From Methanococcoides alaskense (GTDB lineage Archaea > Halobacteriota > Methanosarcinia > Methanosarcinales > Methanosarcinaceae), in contig NZ_JAQFFK010000001.1 of the NCBI RefSeq assembly GCF_027594145.1, positions 372,001-436,000 on the forward strand: a DNA stretch of 64,000 nt. The letters run 5' to 3'. The stretch's first letter is position 1, and each line of letters starts with the position of its first letter. The translations under genes and the position numbers were made by a program. Positions 1 through 8,361 of this stretch are shown here, piece by piece. A model generated the notes under the pieces. The model was given only the letters and a program-made list of their open reading frames with translations. It was not told the DNA's origin and made no database searches.

Positions 1-1
1 G

Positions 2-715
2 ATTATCCGCCAAACAATAGAACCCAGACTTTCTGATCTTATCGCTAAGATAAATATGATCATTGCAAATATCGAAGGTCAGGAAAATAAGAAAGTCCTT
101 GTCCTAATCGATGATTTGGATAAACCTCGTTTGGAAGAAGCAGAAACAATTTTTTACGATAACCAGACGGCAATAACCCAGCCGTTATGCTATATCGTCT
201 ATACGGTACCTATTGCCATATTCTTCTCCCAGAAGTCTGTAGCGGTAAGGGATACCAATTTCTGCCTCCCTAATATCAAGTTACATTATAAAAATAAGAG
301 AGATGAACTGTATGATTCTGGTTATGAACTGATGAAAAAGTTTGTTCATAAAAGAATGAACGAAGATCTAATCGAACTCGATGCACTGGAACTTGCCATT
401 AAAACAGGTGCAGGTGTGTTTAGAGAAACTGCACGTGTAATGCAGATTGCAATTGATAGTGCAATAGAAAATGGCAGAACCATTATAAAAACAGAAGATG
501 TGGAAAGGGCTGCCAGTGAAATAAGAAGTGATTTTAAACGTATTCTTGAATCAAAAGACTACTACACACTCAAAGAAATATACAAGAATAACGATCTTCA
601 AGGAATAGAAAAAATAGCTCACCTATTGCATAATCTTAGCGTCCTTGAATATGTGAATGGTGAAAACTGGTGTGATGTACACCCCACACTCGAAGAGATT
701 CTATTGCATGACTGA
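2..715 (+). CDS. P-loop (AAA/KAP-like) ATPase, 5' truncated
   Basis: The frame is open from base 2, so the N-terminus and Walker A lie outside the window; the visible part is about 237 residues. A Walker B-like strand reads VLVLIDDLDK, followed by helices and a basic C-terminal region that looks like a winged-helix or lid domain. The stop overlaps the start of the next gene by 8 bases, so the two are translationally coupled and probably one functional unit (ATPase plus TPR partner). The family call rests on Walker B and general layout only; it could be an Orc/Cdc6-like, KAP or STAND-type NTPase. Partner and substrate are unknown. Confidence 0.6.
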   Translation: MIRQTIEPRLSDLIAKINMIIANIEGQENKKVLVLIDDLDKPRLEEAETIFYDNQTAITQPLCYIVYTVPIAIFFSQKSVAVRDTNFCLPNIKLHYKNKRDELYDSGYELMKKFVHKRMNEDLIELDALELAIKTGAGVFRETARVMQIAIDSAIENGRTIIKTEDVERAASEIRSDFKRILESKDYYTLKEIYKNNDLQGIEKIAHLLHNLSVLEYVNGENWCDVHPTLEEILLHD

Positions 716-1946
716 ATCAGAAGACACCCGGATCTTACGGCTCTGCAATTATCTTGGTCGTTCACATAAGTATAACAAAGCTTCGATTCTTTTTGCACTG
801 TATCTGAGTGAATTTTTGCGTGATGATGTAGAGGAATCTATTAAAAGAATACTGAAAGAACAGGGCCTTAATGTTGTCATCGTTGATGCGGGAGAAAATA
901 AGGACCTACCTTTATATTTTTCATTAACTGACTCCAAAAACATTATTTTTTTCGTACACAACCTCGAAAAGGGATTTCCTGAAACCATCCAGTACCTGAA
1001 CTTTAAACGGGAAGAACTTGTCGAGCACCATGTCAAAGTTGTGTTCTGGACAACCGAAGAAGAGCTCTCACGCATCAGTGTTGAAGCACCAGACTTCTTC
1101 GCATTCAGAAATCGCGTGGTGGAGTTCATGGAAGTGCCTGAAGAAAGAAAGTTCAGACCTGGTCTCGTTGAATTTGCATTGGAAACCGAGTATCGGTCCT
1201 TGGATGAGATTAAACACAACATCCAGCTAAAAGAATCACTTCTGTCTGATCTCTCCACAGATACAGAAATAAGCGGGTATTTATTCGCTTCACTTGGAAC
1301 CTTGTACAATCAGATTGGAGATTATAAGAAATCCATTGATTGCAGTGAAAAGGCATTGAAGATATCTAAAGAAATGGAAAACAAACATGGGGAGGCTGCT
1401 AATCTCGGAAACCTCGGTATCGCTTACAGTGATCTTGGGCAGGTTGAGAAAGCGATTGAGTACCATGAGCAGGCACTTGTGATTTCACGTGAGATCGGGG
1501 ACAGATCCGGGGAAGGTGCTGATCTCGGAAACCTCGGTATCGCTTACCATGCTCTTGGTCAGGTTGAGAAAGCGATTGAGTACCATGAGCAGGCACTTGT
1601 GATTTCACGTGAGATCGGAGACCGGCGCGAGGAAGGCATTTGGATTGGAAACCTCGGTATCGCTTACAGTGATCTTGGGCAGGTTGAGAAAGCGATTGAG
1701 TACTATGAGCAGGCACTTGTGATTTCACGTGAGACCGGAAACCGGAGCGGTGAAGGTAATAATCTCGGAAATCTCGGGCTCGCTTACAGTAATCTTGGTA
1801 AGGTTGAGAAAGCCATTGAGTATCTTGAAAAAGCACTTGAGATAGGCACAGAAATAAAAGAACCACGAATAACTAATTTTTGTGAACAACTACTAAATTC
1901 GCTGAAAATTTTAGATGATTTAAACTCGATTGAAAGAAAGTCATAA
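708..1946 (+). CDS. TPR-repeat protein with STAND-associated N-terminal region
   Basis: This is a 412-residue protein starting at the ATG that overlaps the upstream stop. No Shine-Dalgarno site is visible, which fits translational coupling. Residues 1 to about 170 form an alpha/beta region containing VVFWTTEEELSRIS and EAPDFFAFRNRV. This resembles the 'APDFW..R' segment that I recall between NTPase and TPR parts in bacterial STAND-like proteins (memory, not a search). Residues about 190-400 are tetratricopeptide repeats of the form LGNLGIAYSDLGQVEKAIEY; four are almost identical and 40 residues apart. TPRs serve protein-protein binding. Together with the upstream ATPase it looks like a NTPase with its sensor or effector scaffold on a separate chain. 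The biological role is unknown. Confidence 0.65.
   Translation: MTESEDTRILRLCNYLGRSHKYNKASILFALYLSEFLRDDVEESIKRILKEQGLNVVIVDAGENKDLPLYFSLTDSKNIIFFVHNLEKGFPETIQYLNFKREELVEHHVKVVFWTTEEELSRISVEAPDFFAFRNRVVEFMEVPEERKFRPGLVEFALETEYRSLDEIKHNIQLKESLLSDLSTDTEISGYLFASLGTLYNQIGDYKKSIDCSEKALKISKEMENKHGEAANLGNLGIAYSDLGQVEKAIEYHEQALVISREIGDRSGEGADLGNLGIAYHALGQVEKAIEYHEQALVISREIGDRREEGIWIGNLGIAYSDLGQVEKAIEYYEQALVISRETGNRSGEGNNLGNLGLAYSNLGKVEKAIEYLEKALEIGTEIKEPRITNFCEQLLNSLKILDDLNSIERKS
1402..1860 (+). repeat. Near-identical 120-bp coding tandem repeats (TPR units)
   Basis: Four copies start near 1402, 1522, 1642 and 1762 with a strict 120-bp period. The first three share long identical stretches at DNA level (for example the segment encoding GQVEKAIEY and ALVISREIG), while the last copy diverges toward its end. 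Near-identity at synonymous positions indicates recent duplication or gene conversion rather than old TPR divergence. Confidence 0.85.
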
Positions 1947-2098
1947 AGAATTATATGGAATGGCCAGATTAAACTTGTTAAATCAAGTAGCATCAAACAC
2001 TTCTATTTTTGAGCAAAAGAAAATAAAGGAAATATTAAAGCATTTGATATCCCTGTAGAGAAAATACATATTCTACAGGGTATCATCATGCTTGATGA

Positions 2099-2800
2099 TT
2101 ATGATCTCATCCAGTCATTCCAGGTTCCTGCCTTCATTTCCAGTATATTAGTAATGTCCTCAAGCTGTTCTTCAGGAATACCGATAACCATCTCATCGTC
2201 CTTGAGTCCTGCATTCTTGGCAGCGCCATCACAACCAATAGAGATGTTGACCTCTCCGGTGGTGTATGGTGAACCGGTAGCATCGGCACATGTGGACTGG
2301 ATTCCTGCAAAGTTTGCAGTCATACGACCACCACGTCTATAGATCACTGAATGTGCGATCCTTCTGGCTACAAGGGTGTTTCCGATCACGATAATAACAT
2401 CAGGTCTTGTTGGTGTATTGTCCAGAGGAGCAACGATCGTTGCAACGGTCGATCCGGGGGCAGGTCTTGGCATGTTGTCTACAACACGCTTAGCAACACT
2501 CAGGGATATTTCCTTTCCAAGTTTATCGAAATACAATTCCCCACTTTTGATCTTGTCAGGGTAGTCCTGTAATCCTATGGCTGCAGCACCACCTTTGCAG
2601 GCATGCTCATCCATGGTAGCAAAAGTGACTTTATCATCGAACCTGGCATCCTGAAGCATCTGGCAGTATCTTCTTGGGATCTCTATCTTTTGTAGGTCAT
2701 CCGGAATATCGATTTCCCTTTTTAATAATGATATTGCTACTGGTTTCCCTTTAAGCTCCAGTGTCTCAATAAGCTTCTCACTAATTTTTGTATAATCCAT
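2099..2800 (-). CDS. DUF169 family protein
   Basis: This is a 233-residue protein of the DUF169 family, recognised from the overall sequence, including GKPVAISL near the N-terminus, conserved cysteines (RRYCQML, EHACKGG, STCADATGSPY) and a C-terminal SIGCDGAA. The family is common in methanogens and has no settled biochemistry; the cysteines suggest metal or Fe-S binding. I chose the start at 2800 because GAGGTAATAACATG gives a good ribosome site; a longer frame to 2860 lacks one. It is divergent from the NifX/FsrII cluster and shares its promoter region, which suggests co-regulation. Confidence 0.75.
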   Translation of the reverse strand: MDYTKISEKLIETLELKGKPVAISLLKREIDIPDDLQKIEIPRRYCQMLQDARFDDKVTFATMDEHACKGGAAAIGLQDYPDKIKSGELYFDKLGKEISLSVAKRVVDNMPRPAPGSTVATIVAPLDNTPTRPDVIIVIGNTLVARRIAHSVIYRRGGRMTANFAGIQSTCADATGSPYTTGEVNISIGCDGAAKNAGLKDDEMVIGIPEEQLEDITNILEMKAGTWNDWMRS

Positions 2801-2978
2801 GTTATTACCTCTGGAATTTGTACCTGTATTGGGGATGAAAGTTAATTTATCTCTGTTCATTGCATATCCCCTAATATCTCATATGGGAGTAAATATATAA
2901 GCATTGTGAGAAACTTTTATATACATCCCCTCATGTGAGTATTATATAATAACAAATAACTATGAATGAGGGAATTAT
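2801..2978. promoter_or_regulatory. Divergent promoter region of the DUF169 and NifX/FsrII cluster
   Basis: TATA-like boxes are visible in both directions: TTTATATA at 2916-2923 for the rightward cluster and, on the minus strand, a box at about 2892-2900 for DUF169. Two related dyads lie next to them, CTCATATGGGAG at 2878-2889 and CTCATGTGAG at 2930-2939, and ATGAGGGA at 2966-2973 repeats the half-site. Their placement beside both TATA boxes suggests operators for one shared regulator. This is sequence inference only. Confidence 0.4.
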
Positions 2979-3440
2979 ATGAAGATATGTGTAACAGCCA
3001 CAGATAAAAATATTAGTGCAGCAGTGGATCTACGTTTTGGAAGATGCCCCTACTTTATCCTCGTAGATTCGGAAACTATGGAATTCAAAGCAGTTGACAA
3101 CCCGGCAGCTTCAGCGTCAGGCGGAGCAGGTATACAGGCTGCTCAGAACATTTCTGACAAAGGGATCGATATCCTCCTTACCGGTAGCATCGGTCCTAAC
3201 GCCTTCCCGATCCTTTCTGCAGCCGGAATTCGGGTAATGACAGGAGCCAGTGGTTCAGTTACAGATGCGATCAGTCAGTACAAAGAAGGTCAATTGCAGG
3301 AAACTGGTGGCCCAACAGCACAGGCACATGCATCCATAGCTCCACCTGGCAGAGGAGTGGGTGGACGCAGATCAGGCGGCTCCGGCAGAGGCATGGGAGG
3401 CGGCGGTGGAGCTGGCAGAGGCGGAGGAATGAATCGTTAA
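2979..3440 (+). CDS. NifX/NifB-family (dinitrogenase Fe-Mo cofactor biosynthesis) protein, Gly-rich tail
   Basis: This 153-residue protein starts after GAGGGAATTAT. Residues 1 to about 110 form the RNase H-like NifX/NafY fold typical of small metal-cluster carriers (VDLRFGRCPYFILVD at the start, then GAGIQAAQ and LLTGSIGPNAF). Residues about 118-153 are a Gly/Arg-rich low-complexity tail. Similar tails occur in ORP-like family members of anaerobes. The family carries or shields Fe-S/Mo clusters; since no nitrogenase genes are present here, a role in another metal cluster is more likely. It is first in a same-strand cluster with a second NifX protein and the sulfite reductase. Confidence 0.8.
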   Translation: MKICVTATDKNISAAVDLRFGRCPYFILVDSETMEFKAVDNPAASASGGAGIQAAQNISDKGIDILLTGSIGPNAFPILSAAGIRVMTGASGSVTDAISQYKEGQLQETGGPTAQAHASIAPPGRGVGGRRSGGSGRGMGGGGGAGRGGGMNR

Positions 3441-3463
3441 ATTCAGGACTATGGGGTGATAAG

Positions 3464-3835
3464 ATGAAAATATGTGTACCTTCAAGTAGTAAAGGCGGAC
3501 TCGATGATCTCGTTGGCCAGCATTTTGGCAGGGTCCCGACCTACACCATAAAAGACACTGAAACGAATGAGATTAGAACGATTGAAAATAAAAGTGAACA
3601 TATGGGAGGAGTGGGCCTTCCTCCAGAACTCCTGTCACAGGAAGGAATTGATGTCATGCTTTGTGGGGGACTTGGGGACAAGGCTGTACAGCAGTTCGAA
3701 CAGTTTGGTATACAAGTATATGTTGGTGCCAAAGGAACAGTTGAAGAGACTATAATGGAATGGGAAGCCGGCAAGCTCCCAAAGGCCACGAGTGAAAATG
3801 CCTGCCAGACCCACGAACACCATCACCAACACTGA
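3464..3835 (+). CDS. NifX-family protein with His-rich C-terminus
   Basis: This 123-residue protein begins 23 bases after its paralogue, behind a GGGGTGATAAG ribosome site. It has the same fold signature (VGQHFGRVPTYTIKD, LLSQEGIDVMLCGGLGDKA). It ends in a metal-binding tail with one Cys and several His (CQTHEHHHQH), in place of the Gly-rich tail of the upstream protein. I infer that it binds or delivers a metal (Cu, Zn, Ni or a mixed cluster) for the neighbouring Fe-S enzymes. The two distinct tails suggest a division of labour. Confidence 0.8.
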   Translation: MKICVPSSSKGGLDDLVGQHFGRVPTYTIKDTETNEIRTIENKSEHMGGVGLPPELLSQEGIDVMLCGGLGDKAVQQFEQFGIQVYVGAKGTVEETIMEWEAGKLPKATSENACQTHEHHHQH

Positions 3836-3861
3836 AAATAACCCGTAAAAACTAAAACGAG

Positions 3862-5790
3862 ATGAGACCAATGTCAGAAGAATATAAATGGTTCTTAAAA
3901 GATGCAGTTGTCGATACCGGAATGTGTACCTTATGCGGTGCCTGCGCTGCGGTTTGCCCCTATGAGATAATCGAATTCGATGAGAACGGACCAAAATTAA
4001 AGGAAGAATGCTACAGGAACGGAGAAGGCGCCTGTAAGGATGTTTGCCAGCGCGTTATGACAGATGCAGCCCGTATCTCAATGAACGTGTTCAATTTCAA
4101 GTCATTGCCTCCGACATCTATCGGTCAGTACCAGAAGATAGTTTCTGCAAGGGCTACAGCTCCGTCAATAGCTGAAAATGGCCAGGATGGCGGAGCGGTG
4201 ACCGCGCTTCTGGGATACTGCTTTGACAATGGTCTCATCGATGGTGCTGTTACCACTGCAGGTTTTACAAAACCGGATTCCTGCATTATTACAAGCAAAG
4301 AAGAACTTATGGACACCCAAGGTGCCAAATATTCAGCAGTTCCTGTGATGGCTGCACTACGCCAGAGCAAAGATGAACTGAAAAATGTTGCAATGGTAGG
4401 TGTTCCATGCCAGACATACGGAACCAGAAGGACACAGTTCTTCACAGGTCTGAACGTCCACCCGATGGAAGTCGGAATGAATGGTGAAAAAGCTGACATT
4501 CCAAATATACCATATACGATCGGTCTGTTCTGCATGGAGAACTTTAACTACGAAAAGTTATCCGAGCACATGAAAAGTATAGGTATCGATCTGGACAAGA
4601 TCAAAAAATATGCTATCAGACTTGATGTGATGATCGTAACTACCGATGACGGGGAAATTGAGATCTCCCTGAAGGACATCGCTGATTGTGTATGGGATGG
4701 ATGCCGTATCTGCAGGGATGCTGTTTCCAAAGTTGCAGATATATCAGCAGGACATGTTGGCTCATCTACCGGATGGACCACTTTAATAGCCCGCAATGAT
4801 AAGGGCCTGGAACTTCTTGAAGCAGCAGAAAAAGCTGGATACATAGAGACCGTCGATGATGTCGATATCAGTATGATAGAGGACTTTGCAGCTATCAAGA
4901 TGAGAAAGTTCAACAAAGAGCTTGCTAAGCGTCTTGATGATGGAAAGAAGGTGAACTTCTACTGGGTACGCGATTATCCGGGTGTAAGACCAGAGGCAAA
5001 TGGTACGAATTTCGTGAAGATAAAAACGAACTCCGGTATCGTACAGCATGATTACATTGCCAGGGTTGCTGAACTTGCAGAGAAGTACGGTGACGGTAGC
5101 CTTGAGCTTACCTCCAGAAAGAGCGTTGAGATACAGGGTATCAAAGGCGAAAATGTCGATAGCCTGATGGCCGATGTCTATGGCAGTGGTCTCAAGACCA
5201 TTGGAATGGGTTATGCTAATGCCTGTCCGGGAATGGATTACTGTCCTGAGGGACTCGTTACTACTAAGGATCTTGCAAATGAACTCACAATGCAGTTCGC
5301 CCAAAAGCTCACACCCCACAAGATGAAGATCGGTGTGGCCGGATGTCCGAACAGCTGTGTAAGAGCAGAGAGCAATGACATTGGTATTGTAGGTCAGCTC
5401 CGTCCGAAGATCGATACGGAGAAATGTACAGGATGCGGAAGATGCAGTGAATTGTGCAAACTAAATGCTATCTCTGTGATCTCAGGAAAAGCTGTCATCG
5501 ACAGGGACCTCTGCATCAACTGTGGATGGTGTGTCCGTGGTTGTCCACATGAAGCAGCTGTTGAAGACGAGAGAGGTTATTCTTTATGGATCGGCGGTAA
5601 CGATGCAAGAAGACCAACAAATGGTGTTCTTCTGAAGGCATTCTGCACAAAAGAGGAGATCCCTGCCCTGATAGATAAGGTTGGTAAGACCTTTGTCAAA
5701 TACCGAACCAAACCTGGAAAAGAAAGACTTGGTAACATCATTGCACTGGTAGGGGAAGGTCAGTTCATCAGTGAAGTTCTGAAAGAATAA
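3862..5790 (+). CDS. fsr: F420H2-dependent sulfite reductase-like fusion (Fsr group II type)
   Basis: This 642-residue cytoplasmic fusion has an N-terminal 4Fe-4S ferredoxin motif (C22, C25, C28, C32) and a FrhB/FpoF-type F420H2-oxidising domain to about residue 350. A siroheme sulfite/nitrite reductase half follows, with the paired motif C455-x5-C461 and C495-x3-C499 that binds the coupled siroheme-4Fe4S centre. Two further clusters (C522/525/528/532 and C551/554/557/561) sit in an inserted ferredoxin domain. It resembles Methanocaldococcus Fsr (sulfite to sulfide with F420H2). Group II homologues of Methanosarcinales and ANME are thought to prefer other substrates such as nitrite, so the in vivo substrate is open. 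A second ATG at 3871 is a possible start. A hairpin terminator follows the gene. Confidence 0.85.
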   Translation: MRPMSEEYKWFLKDAVVDTGMCTLCGACAAVCPYEIIEFDENGPKLKEECYRNGEGACKDVCQRVMTDAARISMNVFNFKSLPPTSIGQYQKIVSARATAPSIAENGQDGGAVTALLGYCFDNGLIDGAVTTAGFTKPDSCIITSKEELMDTQGAKYSAVPVMAALRQSKDELKNVAMVGVPCQTYGTRRTQFFTGLNVHPMEVGMNGEKADIPNIPYTIGLFCMENFNYEKLSEHMKSIGIDLDKIKKYAIRLDVMIVTTDDGEIEISLKDIADCVWDGCRICRDAVSKVADISAGHVGSSTGWTTLIARNDKGLELLEAAEKAGYIETVDDVDISMIEDFAAIKMRKFNKELAKRLDDGKKVNFYWVRDYPGVRPEANGTNFVKIKTNSGIVQHDYIARVAELAEKYGDGSLELTSRKSVEIQGIKGENVDSLMADVYGSGLKTIGMGYANACPGMDYCPEGLVTTKDLANELTMQFAQKLTPHKMKIGVAGCPNSCVRAESNDIGIVGQLRPKIDTEKCTGCGRCSELCKLNAISVISGKAVIDRDLCINCGWCVRGCPHEAAVEDERGYSLWIGGNDARRPTNGVLLKAFCTKEEIPALIDKVGKTFVKYRTKPGKERLGNIIALVGEGQFISEVLKE

Positions 5791-5800
5791 GTGGAATGAA

Positions 5801-5827
5801 AGACCCCCTATGGGGGATCTTTTTTTC
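5801..5827 (+). terminator. Hairpin with U-run after fsr
   Basis: Arms AGACCCCC and GGGGGATCT pair around TAT with one bulged A, immediately followed by seven T. It lies between the fsr stop and the CDF gene, so it probably ends the NifX-NifX-Fsr transcript or attenuates read-through into the downstream genes. Confidence 0.65.
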
Positions 5828-5856
5828 TTGCTTGTTTATTATTAGGTGAACCAAAT

Positions 5857-7092
5857 ATGGCTGTAAAAGAAAAACTCCGATTGGGTGTGAAGGCTTCAAA
5901 GAACTCTACCATTGCACTGGTTTTTCTTGCAGCAATAAAAGGTACGGTAGGGTTTTATTCAGGAAGCTCTTCTCTGATCGCAGATGCTATCCATACATCA
6001 ATGGATATCTTTACATCTCTTGCAGTGTGGATAGGGCTAAAGCTAAGCTTGAAAAGTAGCGGGGAACAGTTCCATTATGGTTACTACAAAGCAGAGAACC
6101 TTGTGGCTCTTTTTGTCTCAGTACTTATTTTATTATCCGGGGTTGAACTTGTCCGTGGGGCCCTGAAAAGTATAAAGGACCCTATTGAGCTGGAACATCA
6201 GGGACTGGCGCTTGGAGCGGCGGTGTTCTCTGTAATTACTATCTATGCCCTTTCACAGTATAAGTTCAAAATAGGAAGACAGATAGGTTCACAGGCATTG
6301 ATCGCAGATGCTACTCATTCGTATACAGATGTATTTAGTTCCATTATCGTTGTTGTTGCTATTACCGGTTCGATGTTTGGCATACACTGGCTTGACGGTG
6401 TCGGGGTTCTTGTTATATCGTTGATTATCTTCAAGCTTGGGATCACAACAGCAAAGGAATCCGCACTGACCCTGATGGATGCATGGCTAGACAATGATTC
6501 TCTCGAACGTATCCGACGTTCAGTGAACCATATTCCCGGTGTTAACAAGGTAGATGAGATCAGGCTCCGAAGATCAGGCCTTGTGGTATTTGGGGAGATG
6601 CAGGTAGAAAGTGCAGGAGAATACGACCTAAAGATCGTGGAAATGCTTTCCGTTGAGATAGAAGAAGCGGTTAAAAGTGAGATCCCAAATCTGGAACATA
6701 TTTCAGTCGATGTAAAACCCGGAAAAATATCCGTGCTCAAAGTTGCGATTCCTGTAATGATACCGGAGGGATTGCAGTCGAAGCTATCCAGACATATCGG
6801 AAAAGCTCCCTATTATATTTTCATCGAGCTGAAAAACAACAAAATAATGAGCTGGGATATTGGTGAGAACCCTGCTGCTGATCTTGAGCGAAAAAGAGGT
6901 GTAAAGACAGCGGAGTACCTGGAAGAACAGGGTGTTAATATTGTCATCGTAAAAGATATCGGGGAAGGTCCATTCCACAAATTCCATGACAGCTTTATCA
7001 AACTATTAGAGATGCCGGATGATGTGGAGGATGTTGAAACACTTATTGGGAAGATCCCTGAGCTGAGAGTGATCACCGCTCCTACAGAGTAA
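5857..7092 (+). CDS. Cation diffusion facilitator fused to a C-terminal NifX-like domain
   Basis: This 411-residue membrane protein has a CDF transporter at residues 1 to about 200. Its metal-site motifs SSSLIADAIHTSMD and ADATHSYTD lie on helices 2 and 5. The cytoplasmic CDF dimerisation domain spans about 205-285. From about residue 289 a NifX-family domain begins (KISVLKVAIPVM, SRHIGKAPYYIFIE, EYLEEQGVNIVIV). CDF proteins export Zn, Fe, Mn, Co or Ni in exchange for protons. The NifX domain could sense or pass on the metal or cluster. It lies between fsr and two MinD/ferredoxin ATPases on the same strand. The fusion shows that transport and the NifX chemistry belong together. Confidence 0.85.
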   Translation: MAVKEKLRLGVKASKNSTIALVFLAAIKGTVGFYSGSSSLIADAIHTSMDIFTSLAVWIGLKLSLKSSGEQFHYGYYKAENLVALFVSVLILLSGVELVRGALKSIKDPIELEHQGLALGAAVFSVITIYALSQYKFKIGRQIGSQALIADATHSYTDVFSSIIVVVAITGSMFGIHWLDGVGVLVISLIIFKLGITTAKESALTLMDAWLDNDSLERIRRSVNHIPGVNKVDEIRLRRSGLVVFGEMQVESAGEYDLKIVEMLSVEIEEAVKSEIPNLEHISVDVKPGKISVLKVAIPVMIPEGLQSKLSRHIGKAPYYIFIELKNNKIMSWDIGENPAADLERKRGVKTAEYLEEQGVNIVIVKDIGEGPFHKFHDSFIKLLEMPDDVEDVETLIGKIPELRVITAPTE

Positions 7093-7120
7093 TATAATTT
7101 GAGAATTGGAGAACATGAAA

Positions 7121-7975
7121 ATGAAAATTGCGATAGCAAGCGGAAAAGGTGGAACAGGCAAGACAACAGTTGCAGTAAATCTTGCACTTTCCCTAAAGAA
7201 TGCACAACTGTTCGACTGTGATGTGGAAGAACCTAACTGCAATCTGTTCCTTGGGTATGATCTTGAGAAAGTCGAGGATGTAAATGTTCCGACACCTGTT
7301 GTTGATAAGAATAAGTGTGACCTTTGCGGCAAATGTTCTGAGTTTTGCCAGTTCAATGCCCTTGCCGTTTTGCCTGAAGATGTAATGATCTTCCCAACAC
7401 TCTGCCATGGATGTGGTGGATGCACTATTGTATGTCCGAATGAAGCTATCAGCGAGGTGGACAGGAAAGTCGGAGTCATCGAAGGTTCGGTAAATGAAGA
7501 ACTCGTGTTCTATAGGGGACTGTTGGATATAGGGGAACCCATGACATCACTTGTGATCAAGGCCCTGCAGGAGCATATCGATAAGAATGCGACTGCCATC
7601 ATCGATGCACCTCCAGGTACTGCCTGCCCGGTCATTGCTTCAGTGAAAAATGTCGATTACTGCATCCTTGTGACCGAATCGACACCCTTTGGGTTCCATG
7701 ACCTGAAGCTTGCTCTTGATGTTATGAAGATACTGGGAATACCTTTCGGCGTGGTGATAAATCGATGCGATATCGGTGACAACAGGGTGGAAGATCACTG
7801 TATTAAAGAGGGGATCCCGATCTTGATGAAGATCCCTTATGATAGGGAGATAGCAAAGTTGTATTCGCAGGGCATTCCCTTTGTTAATGAGATGCCGGAG
7901 TGGAAGGACAAATTTCTCAGGCTTTTCCGGGATGTTACTTTACTCTCTAAAATGAAGGATCGTCCTGAACAATGA
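7121..7975 (+). CDS. MinD/NBP35-type P-loop ATPase with inserted double ferredoxin domain
   Basis: This is a 284-residue protein. A deviant Walker A (SGKGGTGKTT) lies at the N-terminus. Two 4Fe-4S motifs are inserted at about residues 65-110 (CDLCGKCSEFC and CHGCGGCTIVC). Later motifs are IIDAPPGTACPV (Walker B/switch II) and a typical MinD C-terminus. The family is found beside NifX/ORP proteins in anaerobes and is thought to assemble or insert metal clusters. I take the start as ATG 7121, 9 bases after GGAG; ATG 7115 and TTG 7106 are alternatives. A close paralogue lies at 8362. Confidence 0.85.
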   Translation: MKIAIASGKGGTGKTTVAVNLALSLKNAQLFDCDVEEPNCNLFLGYDLEKVEDVNVPTPVVDKNKCDLCGKCSEFCQFNALAVLPEDVMIFPTLCHGCGGCTIVCPNEAISEVDRKVGVIEGSVNEELVFYRGLLDIGEPMTSLVIKALQEHIDKNATAIIDAPPGTACPVIASVKNVDYCILVTESTPFGFHDLKLALDVMKILGIPFGVVINRCDIGDNRVEDHCIKEGIPILMKIPYDREIAKLYSQGIPFVNEMPEWKDKFLRLFRDVTLLSKMKDRPEQ

Positions 7976-7993
7976 TCAAAGGAGTTGATATTA

Positions 7994-8326
7994 ATGGTAA
8001 AGATCGGATTAGTAAGATGTGAAATGGCCTCCAGGTCCTGTCCGGGTACTTCCTGTTTTAAGGCGATAAAGAATGGGACAGGTACACTTGAAGAGTTCAA
8101 GGATGAGGTGATCGACATCATTGGCATGGTCACATGCGGAGGATGTCCGGGAAGAGATTCGATTAGACAGATCAGGGAAATGATAAGGAGGGGAGCTGAA
8201 GTGATATTCCTTTGCACCTGTATGATAAAACCGATCCCTAACCCGCCTAAGTGCCCTTATGCTGAAGAAATTGCAGAAGCGATCAGGGATATGTGTGATG
8301 TCAGGGTCATCATGGGAACACACTGA
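7994..8326 (+). CDS. CGGC-domain protein (putative metal-binding)
   Basis: This 110-residue protein carries the signature VTCGGCPGRD and further cysteines (RCEM, SCPGTSC, CTCM, PPKCPY), matching the CGGC domain family of unknown function. The high Cys content fits metal or cluster binding. ATG 7994 follows GGAG by 9 bases; a TTG at 7985 would be too close. It is sandwiched between the two MinD/ferredoxin ATPases and probably co-transcribed, so it is a likely client or partner of them. Confidence 0.75.
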   Translation: MVKIGLVRCEMASRSCPGTSCFKAIKNGTGTLEEFKDEVIDIIGMVTCGGCPGRDSIRQIREMIRRGAEVIFLCTCMIKPIPNPPKCPYAEEIAEAIRDMCDVRVIMGTH

Positions 8327-8361
8327 TGTTTCCCGAAATATTTTGAGATTGGAGAAATAAC

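Noticed and set aside
1402-1860. Periodic repeats that might be read as a CRISPR array
   Set aside because: The 120-bp period, coding frame and lack of short palindromic repeats with unique spacers show TPR units.
1399-1866. Repetitive antisense frame opposite the TPR repeats
   Set aside because: It is only the shadow of the 120-bp repeats on the other strand; no ribosome site or coding signature of its own.
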